In this document: in pieces, positions 18,447 through 27,721 of the stretch | Layout of the letters: every line of letters starts with the position of its first letter | Position numbering within the stretch: the first letter of the stretch is position 1 | Origin: JAFGJQ01 sp964495075 | GTDB taxonomy: Bacteria; Planctomycetota; Phycisphaerae; UBA1845 | Assembly: GCA_964495075.1 (NCBI GenBank) | Contig: CAZBUJ010000017.1 | Span: 12,192-76,191, forward strand | Length of the DNA: 64,000 bases | Direction of reading: 5' to 3' | Position numbers and translations under genes: made by a program | The notes under the pieces: model-generated | The model's database searches: none | What the model was told of the DNA's origin: nothing | What the model saw: only the letters and a program-made list of their open reading frames with translations

Positions 18447-19676
18447 TCATATGCGTTCCATCGCGTCACGCAGCACGGCCGTGGCGATGCCACGGATCAA
18501 TGCTTCCTCGCCGGCCTGCGCCGCCACCACCTTGATGTCCCGCGAGTAATGGTCGAAGACGTCACTGGCGAAACGCCTTTCGGCGGCTCCGATCAGATAC
18601 TCGGGGCTTTGTGCGATGACATAACCGGCCAGAATGAGCATGTCCGGATCGTAGCAGTTGATCGCGATCGCCGTTGCGCGACTCACGAAGTCTGCCAGGA
18701 GTTCGCGAATCTCCAGCGCGTACCGATCGCCTTCGGCCATCGCCCGCCCCAAGTGACTGACGACCTCCTTCGGGGTATCGTCAGGCTTGACCCATGTTCG
18801 GAGGATCGAGTCCGTGCCCTGCTCGATGTCATCCCGGATTCTCGCGGCCAGCGCCGGGCCGGAAGCGAACGTCTCCAGGCACCCGCGGTGGCCACAGCCG
18901 CATGGCGGGCCGTTGGGGTCGAAGATGATGTGCCCGATCTCCCCGGCGCGATTGGTGGCACCCAAGGCCAACCGACCGTTCTCCACAATGCTCGCCCCGA
19001 CGCCATCGGCGAAATTCAGAAGAACGATGTTTCGGGCGACGCCCGTCGGCAGCAGACTGATCTCGGCGAACATCCGAACCCGCGTGGTGTACACTTTCAC
19101 GCGCACTCGGAACCGCTCCTGGAGCATCTCCCTCAACGGCACGCTGTGCCAACCCATAGGACTGGAAAGCTGAACGATGCCATCCGGCGAAATCGCTCCG
19201 CTCACCGTCGCGCCGATTCCCAGCACGCTCTCCTCGGCCACCGCATGCTTGCTCAACAGGCCTCGAACACCGATCTCCACCAGATCGACGACACGATCCG
19301 GCGAATGATCGTCATCCACCGGGGCACGCAGGCCCTCGATGAGTGAGCAGTCAAAATCGAACAACCCGATAAAGATGGCGCTGGGACCGATTTCCACTCC
19401 GACCGCAAGCTGCGCCCGCGGGCGCAGACTGACGATGATGGGCTTGGCTCCTCGTCTCGTACTCTCGCCCCGCTCTTCCGTGATCAGCTTCTTTTCCCGC
19501 AGACGCCCGACGATGTAGCTCGCCGTTGAACTGCTCAAACCCGCGAGTTGGCACAGCTGGGCTTGCGAAAGACCGCCGTGCTGCCGCAGCAGCGATATGA
19601 CAAGCCGCTCGTTACGCAATCCGGCGTTCTTGGAATCGATCGGAGCCGGGTGTGGACTGGGTCGATGGCCGCGCAT
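18447..19676 (-). CDS. ROK-family transcriptional repressor
   Basis: Sugar-responsive DNA-binding regulator of the NagC/Mlc/XylR type, 409 aa. Winged HTH at ~22-65 (LSQAQLCQLAGLSSSTASYIVGRL), followed by a sugar-kinase-like fold. The ROK zinc site is intact: EIGHI (His249) and CGCGHRGCLE (Cys259, 261, 266). The kinase catalytic Asp region, normally (E)NDANA, reads YTTRVRMFAE, so it should not phosphorylate sugar and is a pure regulator. GAGGAG lies rather far (~13-15 bases) before the ATG, so the start is only probable. It is transcribed toward uxaE and probably controls that locus. Confidence 0.88.
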   Translation of the reverse strand: MRGHRPSPHPAPIDSKNAGLRNERLVISLLRQHGGLSQAQLCQLAGLSSSTASYIVGRLREKKLITEERGESTRRGAKPIIVSLRPRAQLAVGVEIGPSAIFIGLFDFDCSLIEGLRAPVDDDHSPDRVVDLVEIGVRGLLSKHAVAEESVLGIGATVSGAISPDGIVQLSSPMGWHSVPLREMLQERFRVRVKVYTTRVRMFAEISLLPTGVARNIVLLNFADGVGASIVENGRLALGATNRAGEIGHIIFDPNGPPCGCGHRGCLETFASGPALAARIRDDIEQGTDSILRTWVKPDDTPKEVVSHLGRAMAEGDRYALEIRELLADFVSRATAIAINCYDPDMLILAGYVIAQSPEYLIGAAERRFASDVFDHYSRDIKVVAAQAGEEALIRGIATAVLRDAMERI

Positions 19677-20947
19677 GCTTCGTTCGCTTCACTCCTCAAT
19701 CGGCCGCCGCCGACACTAGCCGAGGGTGGACCGACCCCATCGGCTACGTTTGGTCATCGTCCGCCAGGGTTTGTTGACATCTCAGATGCGAGAGCCGTCC
19801 CGCATGGGCGGTTCCGACGGCGACCCCGCCATGAGCCCCCCGCGGTGCTCGGGCCAAGCCGTATATTTCGCTCAGCCGACGATTTTGGCCGGCAGTTGGC
19901 ATCAATAGCTCAGCCTGCACCTTAACATATAGTAAATGGTGCACTTACTAAACTCAATTGCGGAACATTGAACGCCCTCAGTTTTGCCGCCGCGATTCAC
20001 TCAGGCTGCGAGATGTCTTGGCCGGGAGGCGGAACGTCCGGTCGCCACGGTCTGCGCCCTCGCCTTGGCGAGCGCCGGCCGACATGCCGAGGCGCGAGAC
20101 GGATGCGATCCGACGCACCCCGAGGCTTCGTCGGCCTCGCCAGCCGCGTTCAACCCGCGCCGCCCGGCGGGCCGGTTATCGGCCCGCGTGGCACGCGCAA
20201 GCGATCCCGACAACCACAATGACCGTTCCCGCGCCACCCGGTGTGGCGGCACGGGCCAAACAACCCCGGCGGGTCCGGTCGTCCGAAAAGAACCGAGCCT
20301 CGAATGTATTCGACGGCAACCGTGCCCGAATCTCCCCCGATTGGACGTCGGGTGAGCCGGCCGTATCGGCCCCTGATGAATCTCTCATAACCAGCTCTAA
20401 ACTATAGCTTTACGACGTAGTGCAATCGCTTCGCATACCCGTCCTACGATAGTAACTATCTATAACACAGCACCTTATGGTACATGCCGCCTGCGGGACG
20501 GCCGCAGCCGGGCGCTGTGATCAGCCGGCGTACAGGGTTTCCATTATAAAGTACTTTCTCACAGTTGGTTATATCGGTTCCCGCTCCCCGCTCGGCCCCG
20601 TGCAGAGGCGGTCACCGAAGACCGGTTAGCATGCCGCAATACGGCGCTACAGCCACCTTTGAGACCGTCACGGAGGCCGCCAAATTAAATGGCCAAGTAC
20701 CGAGTAATTACTTGCGTTCCGAGGCCGGGGTGCGTTATGATGCGCCTACACGACGCAGCGTCGTGCGGTGGACTCTCGGTGCCCCGCCCTCGCGTGTGCG
20801 GGGTAAGACAAATGGCAATGTGGTTCGGCGGGCGATTCGGTCGCGTGGTGTCCCGTCGAACGCAGTTCCCGCCAACGCCTGCGACACGAGCGGTCGGCGG
20901 GAGACGGGCCAAGTGGCAAGGGAAATGGCTCAGGAAGGAGGATAGGA
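19677..20947. other. 1.27-kb intergenic region between divergent genes
   Basis: No protein-like frame and no RNA gene was recognised. It contains an imperfect 19-base palindrome at 19931-19949 (AGTAA..TTACT ends, 7 of 9 pairs), a palindrome GATAGTAACTATC at 20448-20460, AT-rich DNA around 20400-20580, and a promoter/leader block from 20703 described separately. Confidence 0.5.
20703..20803 (+). promoter_or_regulatory. Promoter and structured leader of the PEP-CTERM gene
   Basis: TTGCGT (20712-20717) and TATGAT (20736-20741) are 18 bases apart, with the palindrome AGTAATTACT (20703-20712) at the -35 edge. The transcript would begin with a perfect 17-base inverted repeat, CACGACGC-A-GCGTCGTG (20749-20765), then a CCCCGC/GCGGGG stem (20782-20803), leaving ~145 bases to the ATG at 20948. 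This could be a regulated leader. An 8-bp perfect arm is expected about once by chance in a window this size, so position is the main argument. Confidence 0.35.
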
Positions 20948-21544
20948 ATGCGTTGGCTATTGGTTTTCCCACTGTTGGTGGTGAGTGCGGCGTATGCCGA
21001 CAGCATCTATGAGAACCCGATGGACGGAGGGGCAAGCGGCTGGGGTTGCGACATCAGCGTGGTGAGCGAGGGCATTCGCACCTTTACCCGCGCGCACAAC
21101 TTCAACGATGCGGCCGGAGGCTACTGGTACTGCAACACCTACACCGGCCCGGTGGACGTCAGCGAAGCCCCAGAGTTTGAGGTGGACGTTCGCTGGCACC
21201 AGGAGGGGACGCACGCCTACGAAAACGCGTACGTCGCACTCCGACTGGGAACGTACGACGTCGATTTGTATGGCGAGTACTTCCGCGACCCGATTTTTCT
21301 CGTCGGCACTCTTCCGCCGGGCAGTGTCGGCGATACATGGTACCGCGTCAGTTTCGACCTGAGCGATGCGGACCTTCACATGGACCGTTCGGCGTTCGAC
21401 GGCTTTGAGTTCTACGGGCTTTTCGCCGACGATGCCCCGTTTGCCGACTACGTCGACTTCGACAATGTGGTCTTCACGCCGGAGCCGGCTGCACTGTGCC
21501 TGCTGGGTCTTGGCGTCGTGATGGTCGTCCGCCGTCGTCGGTAG
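20948..21544 (+). CDS. PEP-CTERM exported protein
   Basis: 198-aa protein exported and sorted by the exosortase system. A short signal peptide (to ~residue 17, ending AYA) is preceded by GGAGGATAGGA before ATG 20948. The body is a beta-rich, Asp/Tyr-rich domain without a named family. The C-terminus is a textbook PEP-CTERM tail: TPEPAALCLLGLGVVMVV followed by RRRR. Exosortase cleaves at the PEP motif and such proteins commonly end in extracellular matrix. No exosortase gene is in this window. Function of the body unknown. Confidence 0.9.
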   Translation: MRWLLVFPLLVVSAAYADSIYENPMDGGASGWGCDISVVSEGIRTFTRAHNFNDAAGGYWYCNTYTGPVDVSEAPEFEVDVRWHQEGTHAYENAYVALRLGTYDVDLYGEYFRDPIFLVGTLPPGSVGDTWYRVSFDLSDADLHMDRSAFDGFEFYGLFADDAPFADYVDFDNVVFTPEPAALCLLGLGVVMVVRRRR

Positions 21545-21896
21545 GGTTCGCATCGCCAGGCTGCCCGCCGAGGAGTTGTTACGCCCGGCAAGGGCGCGCG
21601 CGCATGGTCCAGCCTGCGGCGCCGGCGAAAGTACGGCGATGGCCGTGTCTGGCAGCGCAGGCGTCGGGTTGAGCATGCTCGTGTCACGTGATCGTGTCGG
21701 ACGCCGCCGAACGTGTACCGCGTCCAGCGGGAACGCAGTTTCCATGCGGGATGGGCCTGCGCTAATCCCGGCGTTGTCGATGACGGCGACGCCGGCGAGG
21801 CGTGGATGGTCCATGAGTGAGTGCCTCGCTTAGTAACCACGGTGTGCCCGCCGGGCCCATCGAAACAGGCAATGGATGCCAGAGGGGCGAATCACG
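21545..21896. other. Intergenic, nothing recognised
   Basis: 352 bases between the PEP-CTERM gene and the protease gene. No protein-like frame, tRNA or convincing terminator or promoter was seen, only the GAGGGG ribosome-binding site at its right end. Confidence 0.5.
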
Positions 21897-23441
21897 ATGA
21901 GTCATCCTGAATACACATACCTGAGGCGTGGTTTCACGAGGTTGCACGCGGCACACCGTCTCGTGCTCAGATTCTGCGTGATGGCGCTGGTCACGGGCGT
22001 GTGTGCAGAGGCGCAGGCCGATCGGCCTCCCGCCGTGGACCACAGCACGGAGCCGTATTTCCCGCCGATCGGCGGTCCCCAGGGGGCCGGCGACTGCACA
22101 TCGTGGGCGGCGGCTTATTATTACAACACCTACATTCAGGCCCGCGACAAGGGGCTGGACGCATCGACCGGCGACCCTGACGTCATCTGCAGCCCGCGGT
22201 TCCTGTTTGCCCTCATCGCCCAGGCGTGGTGGGGCGCAGAATGCACAGAGCACGCGATGCGGCGTCTTGCCGACATCGGATGCTCGAGCTTGACGTTGCA
22301 CCCCTACGGCGAGCCTTGGGATTGGGACGATATGACTCGATGGCCCACCGAGGCTGCATGGGTTCAGGCCCTCGAGAACAGGACACTTGCGTTCCACGAG
22401 ATCCGGGCCGACACCGAGGAGGGGCTCGAAGCCATAAGGCAGCACATCGCTGACGGCGGCCTGGTGGTGACGCGGGCCGATTTTCTCTCCAACTACGGAG
22501 CGTACGGGGCCAGCGCCAGCGGGGTCGGCATCAACAACCGCGTGATGTACCGGCGAGAAGGCTACCACTATCTCCGGCATTCCGTATGCATCGTCGCGTA
22601 CGACGACAACAGGCCCTATGTCGACGATCGCGACGGGGAGACGCACTACGGGGCATTCCTGATCGCCAACAGCGAGGGCCCCGACTGGGGTTGGTACAAC
22701 AGCACGGAAACGGGCTCCAAGGGCTTTATCTGGATCGCCTACACGATGTTCCTCGAACGCGAGTTCGGATGGTATGACTATGACTTGGCGACCAGCCCTT
22801 GCTTCGACGCTCCCCCTTACCCGGAGGTGTACTTCCACGATGACCGGCCGGACTACCGGCCCAGGCTGTACGCGGTCGCGGGAATCAACCACCGCGCGCG
22901 GAACCTGCTGACTTTCTCCGGCGGCATCGGGCCAACCGATGCCCCGGAGTTCACGGGACCCGATGCGATCGAGTACACGGCCGAGGGCTCGCTGCCAATC
23001 GATGACAGCCGACGCCCCGCCGTTGACCTGACGGATGGCGTCGACCTCATTCCGCCCGGCACGACGAAGAACGTATTCGTCTCATTGGCCGTCGATGCTT
23101 CGGCCACGCAGGCGGCCACCATTACGAGTGCCGACTTTCACTGCGATTTCGACGGCGACGGCATGTATACGAATGTGTCGGCGGCCATTAGTTCGCCTGT
23201 GCTGGTCTGGCCCGGCACGACGGGGTATGTAAGCGTCGCCGTGACCCATCCCGTGCTGGGCGACCTGGATGCCGATGGTGACGTGGACCTGAGCGACTAC
23301 ACCGTCTTCGCGAACTGCATCACCGGCCCCGACCTGAGCTTGGCGCCGGGGTGCGGACCGGCTGACTTGGGCGGCGACGGCGACGTGGACGTCGTTGACT
23401 TCGGACTGTTGCAACAGCAGTTTACCGCCACACGGCCCTAG
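21897..23441 (+). CDS. Secreted papain-like (C1) cysteine protease with dockerin-like C-terminus
   Basis: 514-aa exported protease-like protein. ATG 21897 has GAGGGG nine bases upstream; an ATG seven codons earlier is less likely. Signal segment ~20-41 (VLRFCVMALVTGVCAEAQA). The catalytic set of the papain fold is visible: Gln62 and Cys67 in GGPQGAGDCTSWAAA, His228 in YLRHSVCIVAY, Asn258 in FLIANSEGPDWGW. A beta-rich domain follows (~330-450), then calcium-binding dockerin-type loops GDLDADGDVDLSDY and ADLGGDGDVDVVDF (~455-510). The catalytic motif has ASP/GLY-rich changes from the plant-type QGxCGSCW, but all four key residues remain. Substrate unknown. Confidence 0.85.
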   Translation: MSHPEYTYLRRGFTRLHAAHRLVLRFCVMALVTGVCAEAQADRPPAVDHSTEPYFPPIGGPQGAGDCTSWAAAYYYNTYIQARDKGLDASTGDPDVICSPRFLFALIAQAWWGAECTEHAMRRLADIGCSSLTLHPYGEPWDWDDMTRWPTEAAWVQALENRTLAFHEIRADTEEGLEAIRQHIADGGLVVTRADFLSNYGAYGASASGVGINNRVMYRREGYHYLRHSVCIVAYDDNRPYVDDRDGETHYGAFLIANSEGPDWGWYNSTETGSKGFIWIAYTMFLEREFGWYDYDLATSPCFDAPPYPEVYFHDDRPDYRPRLYAVAGINHRARNLLTFSGGIGPTDAPEFTGPDAIEYTAEGSLPIDDSRRPAVDLTDGVDLIPPGTTKNVFVSLAVDASATQAATITSADFHCDFDGDGMYTNVSAAISSPVLVWPGTTGYVSVAVTHPVLGDLDADGDVDLSDYTVFANCITGPDLSLAPGCGPADLGGDGDVDVVDFGLLQQQFTATRP

Positions 23442-23610
23442 CAGGCGACAGCGCCCCGCCCGCTGAGCGGGTGACACTTCCGGCCGACGACGGGAGAAGG
23501 GGAGCCCTACGCCATCCAGTAATTCCGCCCCGCCCGGGAACGGGCCGCCGACAAGTTGACGCCTTGGCGGGCATGAATCGTTTCCCACCCATAAGGAGAG
23601 GAGCTCTTCG

Positions 23611-24702
23611 ATGAAACAACGTGTCATCCGGGCAGCGGTCTGTGCGTGGATGCTCGTCGGGTTACTCAGCGCGGGGGCCGCCCGCGGGCAGCACGAACCG
23701 GGCACGGTCCTCGCCTGGGGATGGAATGCTTACGGGCAGTGCACCGTTCCCGATCCGAACCCGGGCTTCGTGGCCGTCTCGGGGGGCGGCCAGCATAGTC
23801 TTGGGCTGAGGTACGATGGGTCAGTCGTGGCGTGGGGAGATAATGCGAGCGGCCAGTGCGATGTGCCGGAGCCAAACGCCGACTTTATCGCCATCTCGGC
23901 AGGCTACGACCACAGCATGGGCCTGAAAGTCGACGGCTCCATCGTGGCTTGGGGATCCAACAGCATCGGCCAGTGCGATGTGCCTCCCCCCAACGAGGAC
24001 TTCGTGCAGGTATCGGCCGGCTTCTCGCACAGTCTCGGGCTGAAGGCCGACGGGTCAATCGTGGCCTGGGGCTGGAACGCCTTCGGTCAATGCCGCGTAC
24101 CGACACCCAATGAGGGCTTCGTGGCCGTGTCGGGCGGCGGAGGGTTCAGCGCCGCGGTGAAGTCCGACGGCTCGATCATGGCCTGGGGTTGGAACGATTT
24201 GGGGCAATGTGATGTTCCTGAGCCCAACGCGAACTTTGTGGCCGTCGCGGCGGGCTCGGGTCATACCGTCGCCCTGAAGGCGGACGGGTCGATCGTGGCT
24301 TGGGGCATCACCACCGACGGGCAATGCGCCGTGCCCTCGCCGAATGAGGACTTCGTGATGGTCGCGGCGGGCGGTTCACACAGCCTTGGTCTGAAAACCG
24401 CCTGGTGGATTTCGGCATGGGGAGCAAACGGCAACGGCCAGTGTGATGTGCCTCGACCGAACGAAGACTTCGTGGCGGTGGCAGGGGGCGCGTCGCACAG
24501 TCTCGGCCTCAAGGGTGTGCGGGGCGATGCCAACGCCGACGGCTTCGTCGATCTGGCGGACTTTGAGATCATGGCTTATTTCGTGAGCGGCCCGCGGGCA
24601 CTCGGCCCCTCGGGCTGCCATCGGTTTTCCCTCGATGGCGACTGGGACGTGGACCTGGCTGATTTGGCCCTCTTCCAGAGGCGGTTCGACGGCGGCGACT
24701 GA
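23611..24702 (+). CDS. Secreted seven-bladed RCC1 propeller with dockerin-like tail
   Basis: 363 aa; ATG 23611 follows AAGGAGAGGAG. Signal peptide to about residue 26. Residues 31-303 are exactly seven 39-aa repeats of the form GSxVAWGxNxxGQCxVPxPNxxFVxVSAGxxHSLGLKxD, so it should close as one seven-bladed beta-propeller. Every repeat keeps AWG and GQC. The seventh unit is altered at its start (WWISAWG). Two dockerin-like calcium loops follow (GDANADGFVDLADF, LDGDWDVDLADL). RCC1-type propellers are binding scaffolds; no enzyme motif is present. It may display or dock on the cell surface. Confidence 0.9.
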   Translation: MKQRVIRAAVCAWMLVGLLSAGAARGQHEPGTVLAWGWNAYGQCTVPDPNPGFVAVSGGGQHSLGLRYDGSVVAWGDNASGQCDVPEPNADFIAISAGYDHSMGLKVDGSIVAWGSNSIGQCDVPPPNEDFVQVSAGFSHSLGLKADGSIVAWGWNAFGQCRVPTPNEGFVAVSGGGGFSAAVKSDGSIMAWGWNDLGQCDVPEPNANFVAVAAGSGHTVALKADGSIVAWGITTDGQCAVPSPNEDFVMVAAGGSHSLGLKTAWWISAWGANGNGQCDVPRPNEDFVAVAGGASHSLGLKGVRGDANADGFVDLADFEIMAYFVSGPRALGPSGCHRFSLDGDWDVDLADLALFQRRFDGGD

Positions 24703-24975
24703 TTATCTGTCCGTCCGGTCCGATTGCGGCAGTTTCTCGGTTTCGGTTTCGACTCTCTTGCGCCAGGCGGCCGCCTGGTCGGGCTTGCCCCACTCCTCGT
24801 ACAGCAACACGAGAGGCTCCATGGCTTCGACGGTTCGGACCGGGACACCTCCGTTGGGCACGAGCGTATCGATGGCTTCCCGCAGCAGTCGCCTGGCGTC
24901 TTCGTGACGGCCCCGCCGCAACTGCAACTCACCGAGCAAGGTTTGACGCGAGATTGTTGCACCGGGCACCCATCC
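24703..24975 (-). pseudogene. C-terminal TPR relic of a planctomycete Ser/Thr kinase-type protein
   Basis: The minus strand reads TLLGELQLRRGRHEDARRLL, EAIDTLVPNGGVPVRTVEAM and PLVLLYEEWGKPDQAAAWR to a stop at 24705-24703. This is the characteristic end of the TPR arrays behind planctomycete protein kinases (RxLLGExLxxxGRxxxAExLL ... LVxLYExWGKPxxAAxWR). Only ~90 codons remain; upstream the frame turns into non-homologous sequence, with no kinase domain, start or ribosome-binding site. It is best read as a truncated remnant lying between two intact plus-strand genes. Confidence 0.6.
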
Positions 24976-25168
24976 GCTGCATAGTATCGGACGCGATGCG
25001 GCAAAGCTCGGCGCGAGCACTTCGGGGTCCCGGAGAGAGTTCCGAGGTGCGGGTTCGCGGGTGCCATGGCCATGCATGCGTGAACGTGTCTTGATGCCGC
25101 GTTCGCGGGACCGGGTATTGCAATGCCTTTCGACGGTGGACGGCCATTCCGATTAGGAGAACGAACTT

Positions 25169-26515
25169 ATGCGGGCAAGCTTGCTGGGCGTAGTCATCAT
25201 CGCCGCTCTTGGCGGATTGTTGTTCGGGTTCGATACCGCAGTCATCTCCGGAACGACGGACGCGCTCAGCGGCGTCTACGGCCTGAGCTCCGCTTCACTG
25301 GGATTCACCGTCGCGGCGGCGCTGATCGGCACCATCATCGGTGCCATCTTCGCCGGTAAACCGGCGGACGTTCTCGGACGGCGTGCCGTCTTGTTCCTCA
25401 TCGCCGTGTTGTACTTCGTGTCCGCGATCGGCAGCGCGTGGGCGTGGGACTGGTACTCGTTCTTGGTCTTTCGGTTCATTGGGGGCATCGGTGTGGGAGG
25501 CGCGTCGGTCGTGTCACCGATGTACATCGCGGAGATTTCGCCAGCCCGCTACCGCGGGCGGATGGTGGCCATCACCCAGTTCAACATTGTGCTCGGAATC
25601 CTCCTCGCTTTCCTGTCCAACTATCTCATTGCCGGCTTGGACCTGGGGGACGCGGAATGGCGATGGATGTTCGGTGTCGAGGCGTTTCCTGCTTTCGCGT
25701 TCTTCCTGCTGCTGTTCTTGACGCCGCGCAGCCCGCGGTGGCTGGTGTCCCAGCGCCGCGATGACGAGGCCCGGGCCGTGCTCGGCCGGCTGGGGACCGA
25801 CACCGGAAACGTCGACGAGGAGATCGCCGACATCCAGTCGTCACTGAATCTCGAGCACCACAGCCTGCGCGAGCCATTCCTCCGCCGCGCCTACCTGCAA
25901 CCGATCCTCCTGGCCGTTGCGATCGCCATGTTCAACCAGCTCTCGGGAATCAACGCCCTCTTGTACTACGCCCCGCACATCTTCAGGATGGCCGGCGCGG
26001 GCGAGTCGTCGGCACTCCTGCAGAGCGTGGCCATAGGCGGCACGAATCTCGTCTTCACCATGGCCGCACTCGCGATCATCGACCATTTCGGTCGCCGCCG
26101 GCTCATGCTCGTCGGATCGGTCGGCTACATCCTCAGCCTGGGGAGTACGGCCTGGGCGTTCTACAAGTATGGGACGGACTTTGACGCGACGGGTGGCATG
26201 GTCGTGCTGGTGAGCCTGCTCGTGTTCATCGCCGCCCACGCGTTCGGTCAGGGCGCGGTCATATGGGTATTCATCAGCGAGATCTTTCCCAATCGCGTCC
26301 GCGCCCGCGGTCAGGCCCTGGGCAGCTTCACGCACTGGTTCATGGCCGCGTTAATCTCGTGGACCTTTCCGATGATCGCGAAGGTGTCGGGCGGCCACGC
26401 GTTTGCGTTCTACGGGGCGATGATGGTCCTGCAATTGCTCTGGGTCCTGTTCGTGATGCCTGAAACGAAGGGCATCCCGCTGGAGCAGATCCAGAAACGT
26501 CTGGGGATCGAATGA
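25169..26515 (+). CDS. Sugar:H+ symporter, MFS sugar-porter family
   Basis: Imports a monosaccharide across the inner membrane. 448 aa, 12 predicted helices; ATG 25169 is preceded by TTAGGAGAACG. Sugar-porter signatures are all present: the loop-2 GKPADVLGRR motif, RFIGGIGVGG, TPRSPRWLV (PESPRWL equivalent), the FNQLSGINALLYYAP helix 7, DHFGRRRL, and the terminal PETKGIPLEQI. The NQLSGIN segment resembles xylose/arabinose/galactose porters. Given the neighbouring arabinofuranosidases and galactosidases, arabinose, xylose or galactose is likely. The next gene starts 25 bases downstream. Confidence 0.92.
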   Translation: MRASLLGVVIIAALGGLLFGFDTAVISGTTDALSGVYGLSSASLGFTVAAALIGTIIGAIFAGKPADVLGRRAVLFLIAVLYFVSAIGSAWAWDWYSFLVFRFIGGIGVGGASVVSPMYIAEISPARYRGRMVAITQFNIVLGILLAFLSNYLIAGLDLGDAEWRWMFGVEAFPAFAFFLLLFLTPRSPRWLVSQRRDDEARAVLGRLGTDTGNVDEEIADIQSSLNLEHHSLREPFLRRAYLQPILLAVAIAMFNQLSGINALLYYAPHIFRMAGAGESSALLQSVAIGGTNLVFTMAALAIIDHFGRRRLMLVGSVGYILSLGSTAWAFYKYGTDFDATGGMVVLVSLLVFIAAHAFGQGAVIWVFISEIFPNRVRARGQALGSFTHWFMAALISWTFPMIAKVSGGHAFAFYGAMMVLQLLWVLFVMPETKGIPLEQIQKRLGIE

Positions 26516-26539
26516 CACGCGTGGTGGGAAGCGCGCGGC

Positions 26540-27406
26540 ATGCCTACGACGATGACGGATTCAAGCCATCTTCAACCCGCGGCGCTCGTCCGTCTGGCGG
26601 TATTCGCGATTCTGGCGGCCACGCAAGCACGTTGGCACGCATTGGCGGTAGCGGACGAAACCACCGAGAGTATCCCCGCCGCGGTCGATCTTCGGCCGCT
26701 ATTTGCAGATGCCGGCCTGACGGTGCGGACGCAAGGCCGCCGGGGCACGTGTTCCGTCTTCACCCTGGTCGGGGCCATGGAGTACGCGCTGGCCCGGCGG
26801 GACGGGGCCGGAACGCGCCTGAGCGTCGAGTTTCTCAACTGGGCCTCGAACGAGGCGATCGGTGAGCACGCGGACGGCGGGTTCTTCTCGGATCTGTGGA
26901 AGGGCTACGAGGCGTTCGGCGTTTGCGACGAAACGGAGCAGCCGTACGCCGACAACTTCGATCCGCACTTTCGTCCCGGTGAGGCGGCGTTGAAACAGGC
27001 CGCCCGGCGACGGGAATCCGGCCTGCGGCTGCACTGGATCAAGCCGTGGAACGTGACCACGGGGCTGTCCGACGCCCAACTCGCCCAGATCAAACGCGTG
27101 CTGGCCCGGCAATGGCCGGTCTGCGGCGGTTTCCGCTGGCCGAAGAAGGAACGCTGGACGGACGACGTGCTCGACATGGCTCCGCCCGAAGGGGTCCGCG
27201 ACGGGCACAGCGTCCTGCTGGTCGGCTATCGGGACGACCCGGCCCAGCCCGGGAGCGGCGCGTTCCTGATCCGCAATTCCGGAAAAGGCCCGCCCCACGG
27301 GTGGATGAGCTACGAATACGCCCGGACGTACATGAACGACGCGGCCTGGATCGACTGCGAAGCATCGCACGCGGCGGTTGGCCGGCCGGCGAGGGCGCGG
27401 GGATAG
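26540..27406 (+). CDS. Secreted papain-like (C1) cysteine protease
   Basis: 288 aa, 25 bases after the sugar porter. N-terminal signal segment (~13-38). The papain catalytic set is recognisable: Gln65 and Cys71 in RTQGRRGTCSVF, His223 in GHSVLLVGYRDD, Asn246 in FLIRNSGKGPPHGW. Much shorter than the papain-like protein at 21897 and without dockerin repeats. The start at 26540 has a weak ribosome-binding site (GGGAAG); ATG at codon 5 is possible. The same frame stays open and protein-like beyond the TAG at 27404, described separately. Substrate unknown. Confidence 0.8.
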   Translation: MPTTMTDSSHLQPAALVRLAVFAILAATQARWHALAVADETTESIPAAVDLRPLFADAGLTVRTQGRRGTCSVFTLVGAMEYALARRDGAGTRLSVEFLNWASNEAIGEHADGGFFSDLWKGYEAFGVCDETEQPYADNFDPHFRPGEAALKQAARRRESGLRLHWIKPWNVTTGLSDAQLAQIKRVLARQWPVCGGFRWPKKERWTDDVLDMAPPEGVRDGHSVLLVGYRDDPAQPGSGAFLIRNSGKGPPHGWMSYEYARTYMNDAAWIDCEASHAAVGRPARARG

Positions 27407-27677
27407 GCGCAGGCCAGCGAACCAGACTCGGACACGTCCCTCCTTAACCCGCTCGGCGCGGCCATGGTCGGGCGCAACCGGCGGGTCTCCCGCAACCAGC
27501 AGCCGGAGTGGAACGCCGCCAGCCTCGACATGAGCTGGCTGATGCCGGGTGATGTCTTTGTTGGGACCGACCTGGGCGGCGATCGACTGGTCGATCGCCG
27601 CGACGGCCCTTGACGAGTTCCCGCGCGGCAACGCGGTCGGTCCGAGTCAGGTCGGCCCCGTGGCATCAGCCATCGGG
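27407..27677 (+). other. Coding-like stretch after the protease stop
   Basis: After the TAG at 27404 the same frame continues open to a TGA at 27611-27613, reading NPLGAAMVGRNRR and PEWNAASLDMSWLMPGD. A second frame then reads AIDWSIAATALDEFPRGN to a TAA near 27680. Both read like protein but match nothing I know. This may be a former C-terminal extension broken by a nonsense and a frameshift mutation, or chance open frames in GC-rich DNA. No start or ribosome-binding site was seen. Confidence 0.25.
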
Positions 27678-27692
27678 TAAGTGATTGTCATC

Positions 27693-27721
27693 TTGACATT
27701 TGTGCGATCCAGTGCTATTTG
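27693..27721 (+). promoter_or_regulatory. Promoter of the signalling-transport operon
   Basis: A perfect TTGACA (27693-27698) is followed after 17 bases by TATTTG (27716-27721), a weak -10. It is the only promoter-like element in the ~590-base gap before the operon starting at 27998. An activator might be needed to make up for the poor -10. The ~250 bases after it hold no recognised gene. Confidence 0.4.

Noticed and set aside
23459..23471. CCCGCTGAGCGGG hairpin after the first papain-like gene
   Set aside because: Five-bp stem without a T-run; too weak to call a terminator.
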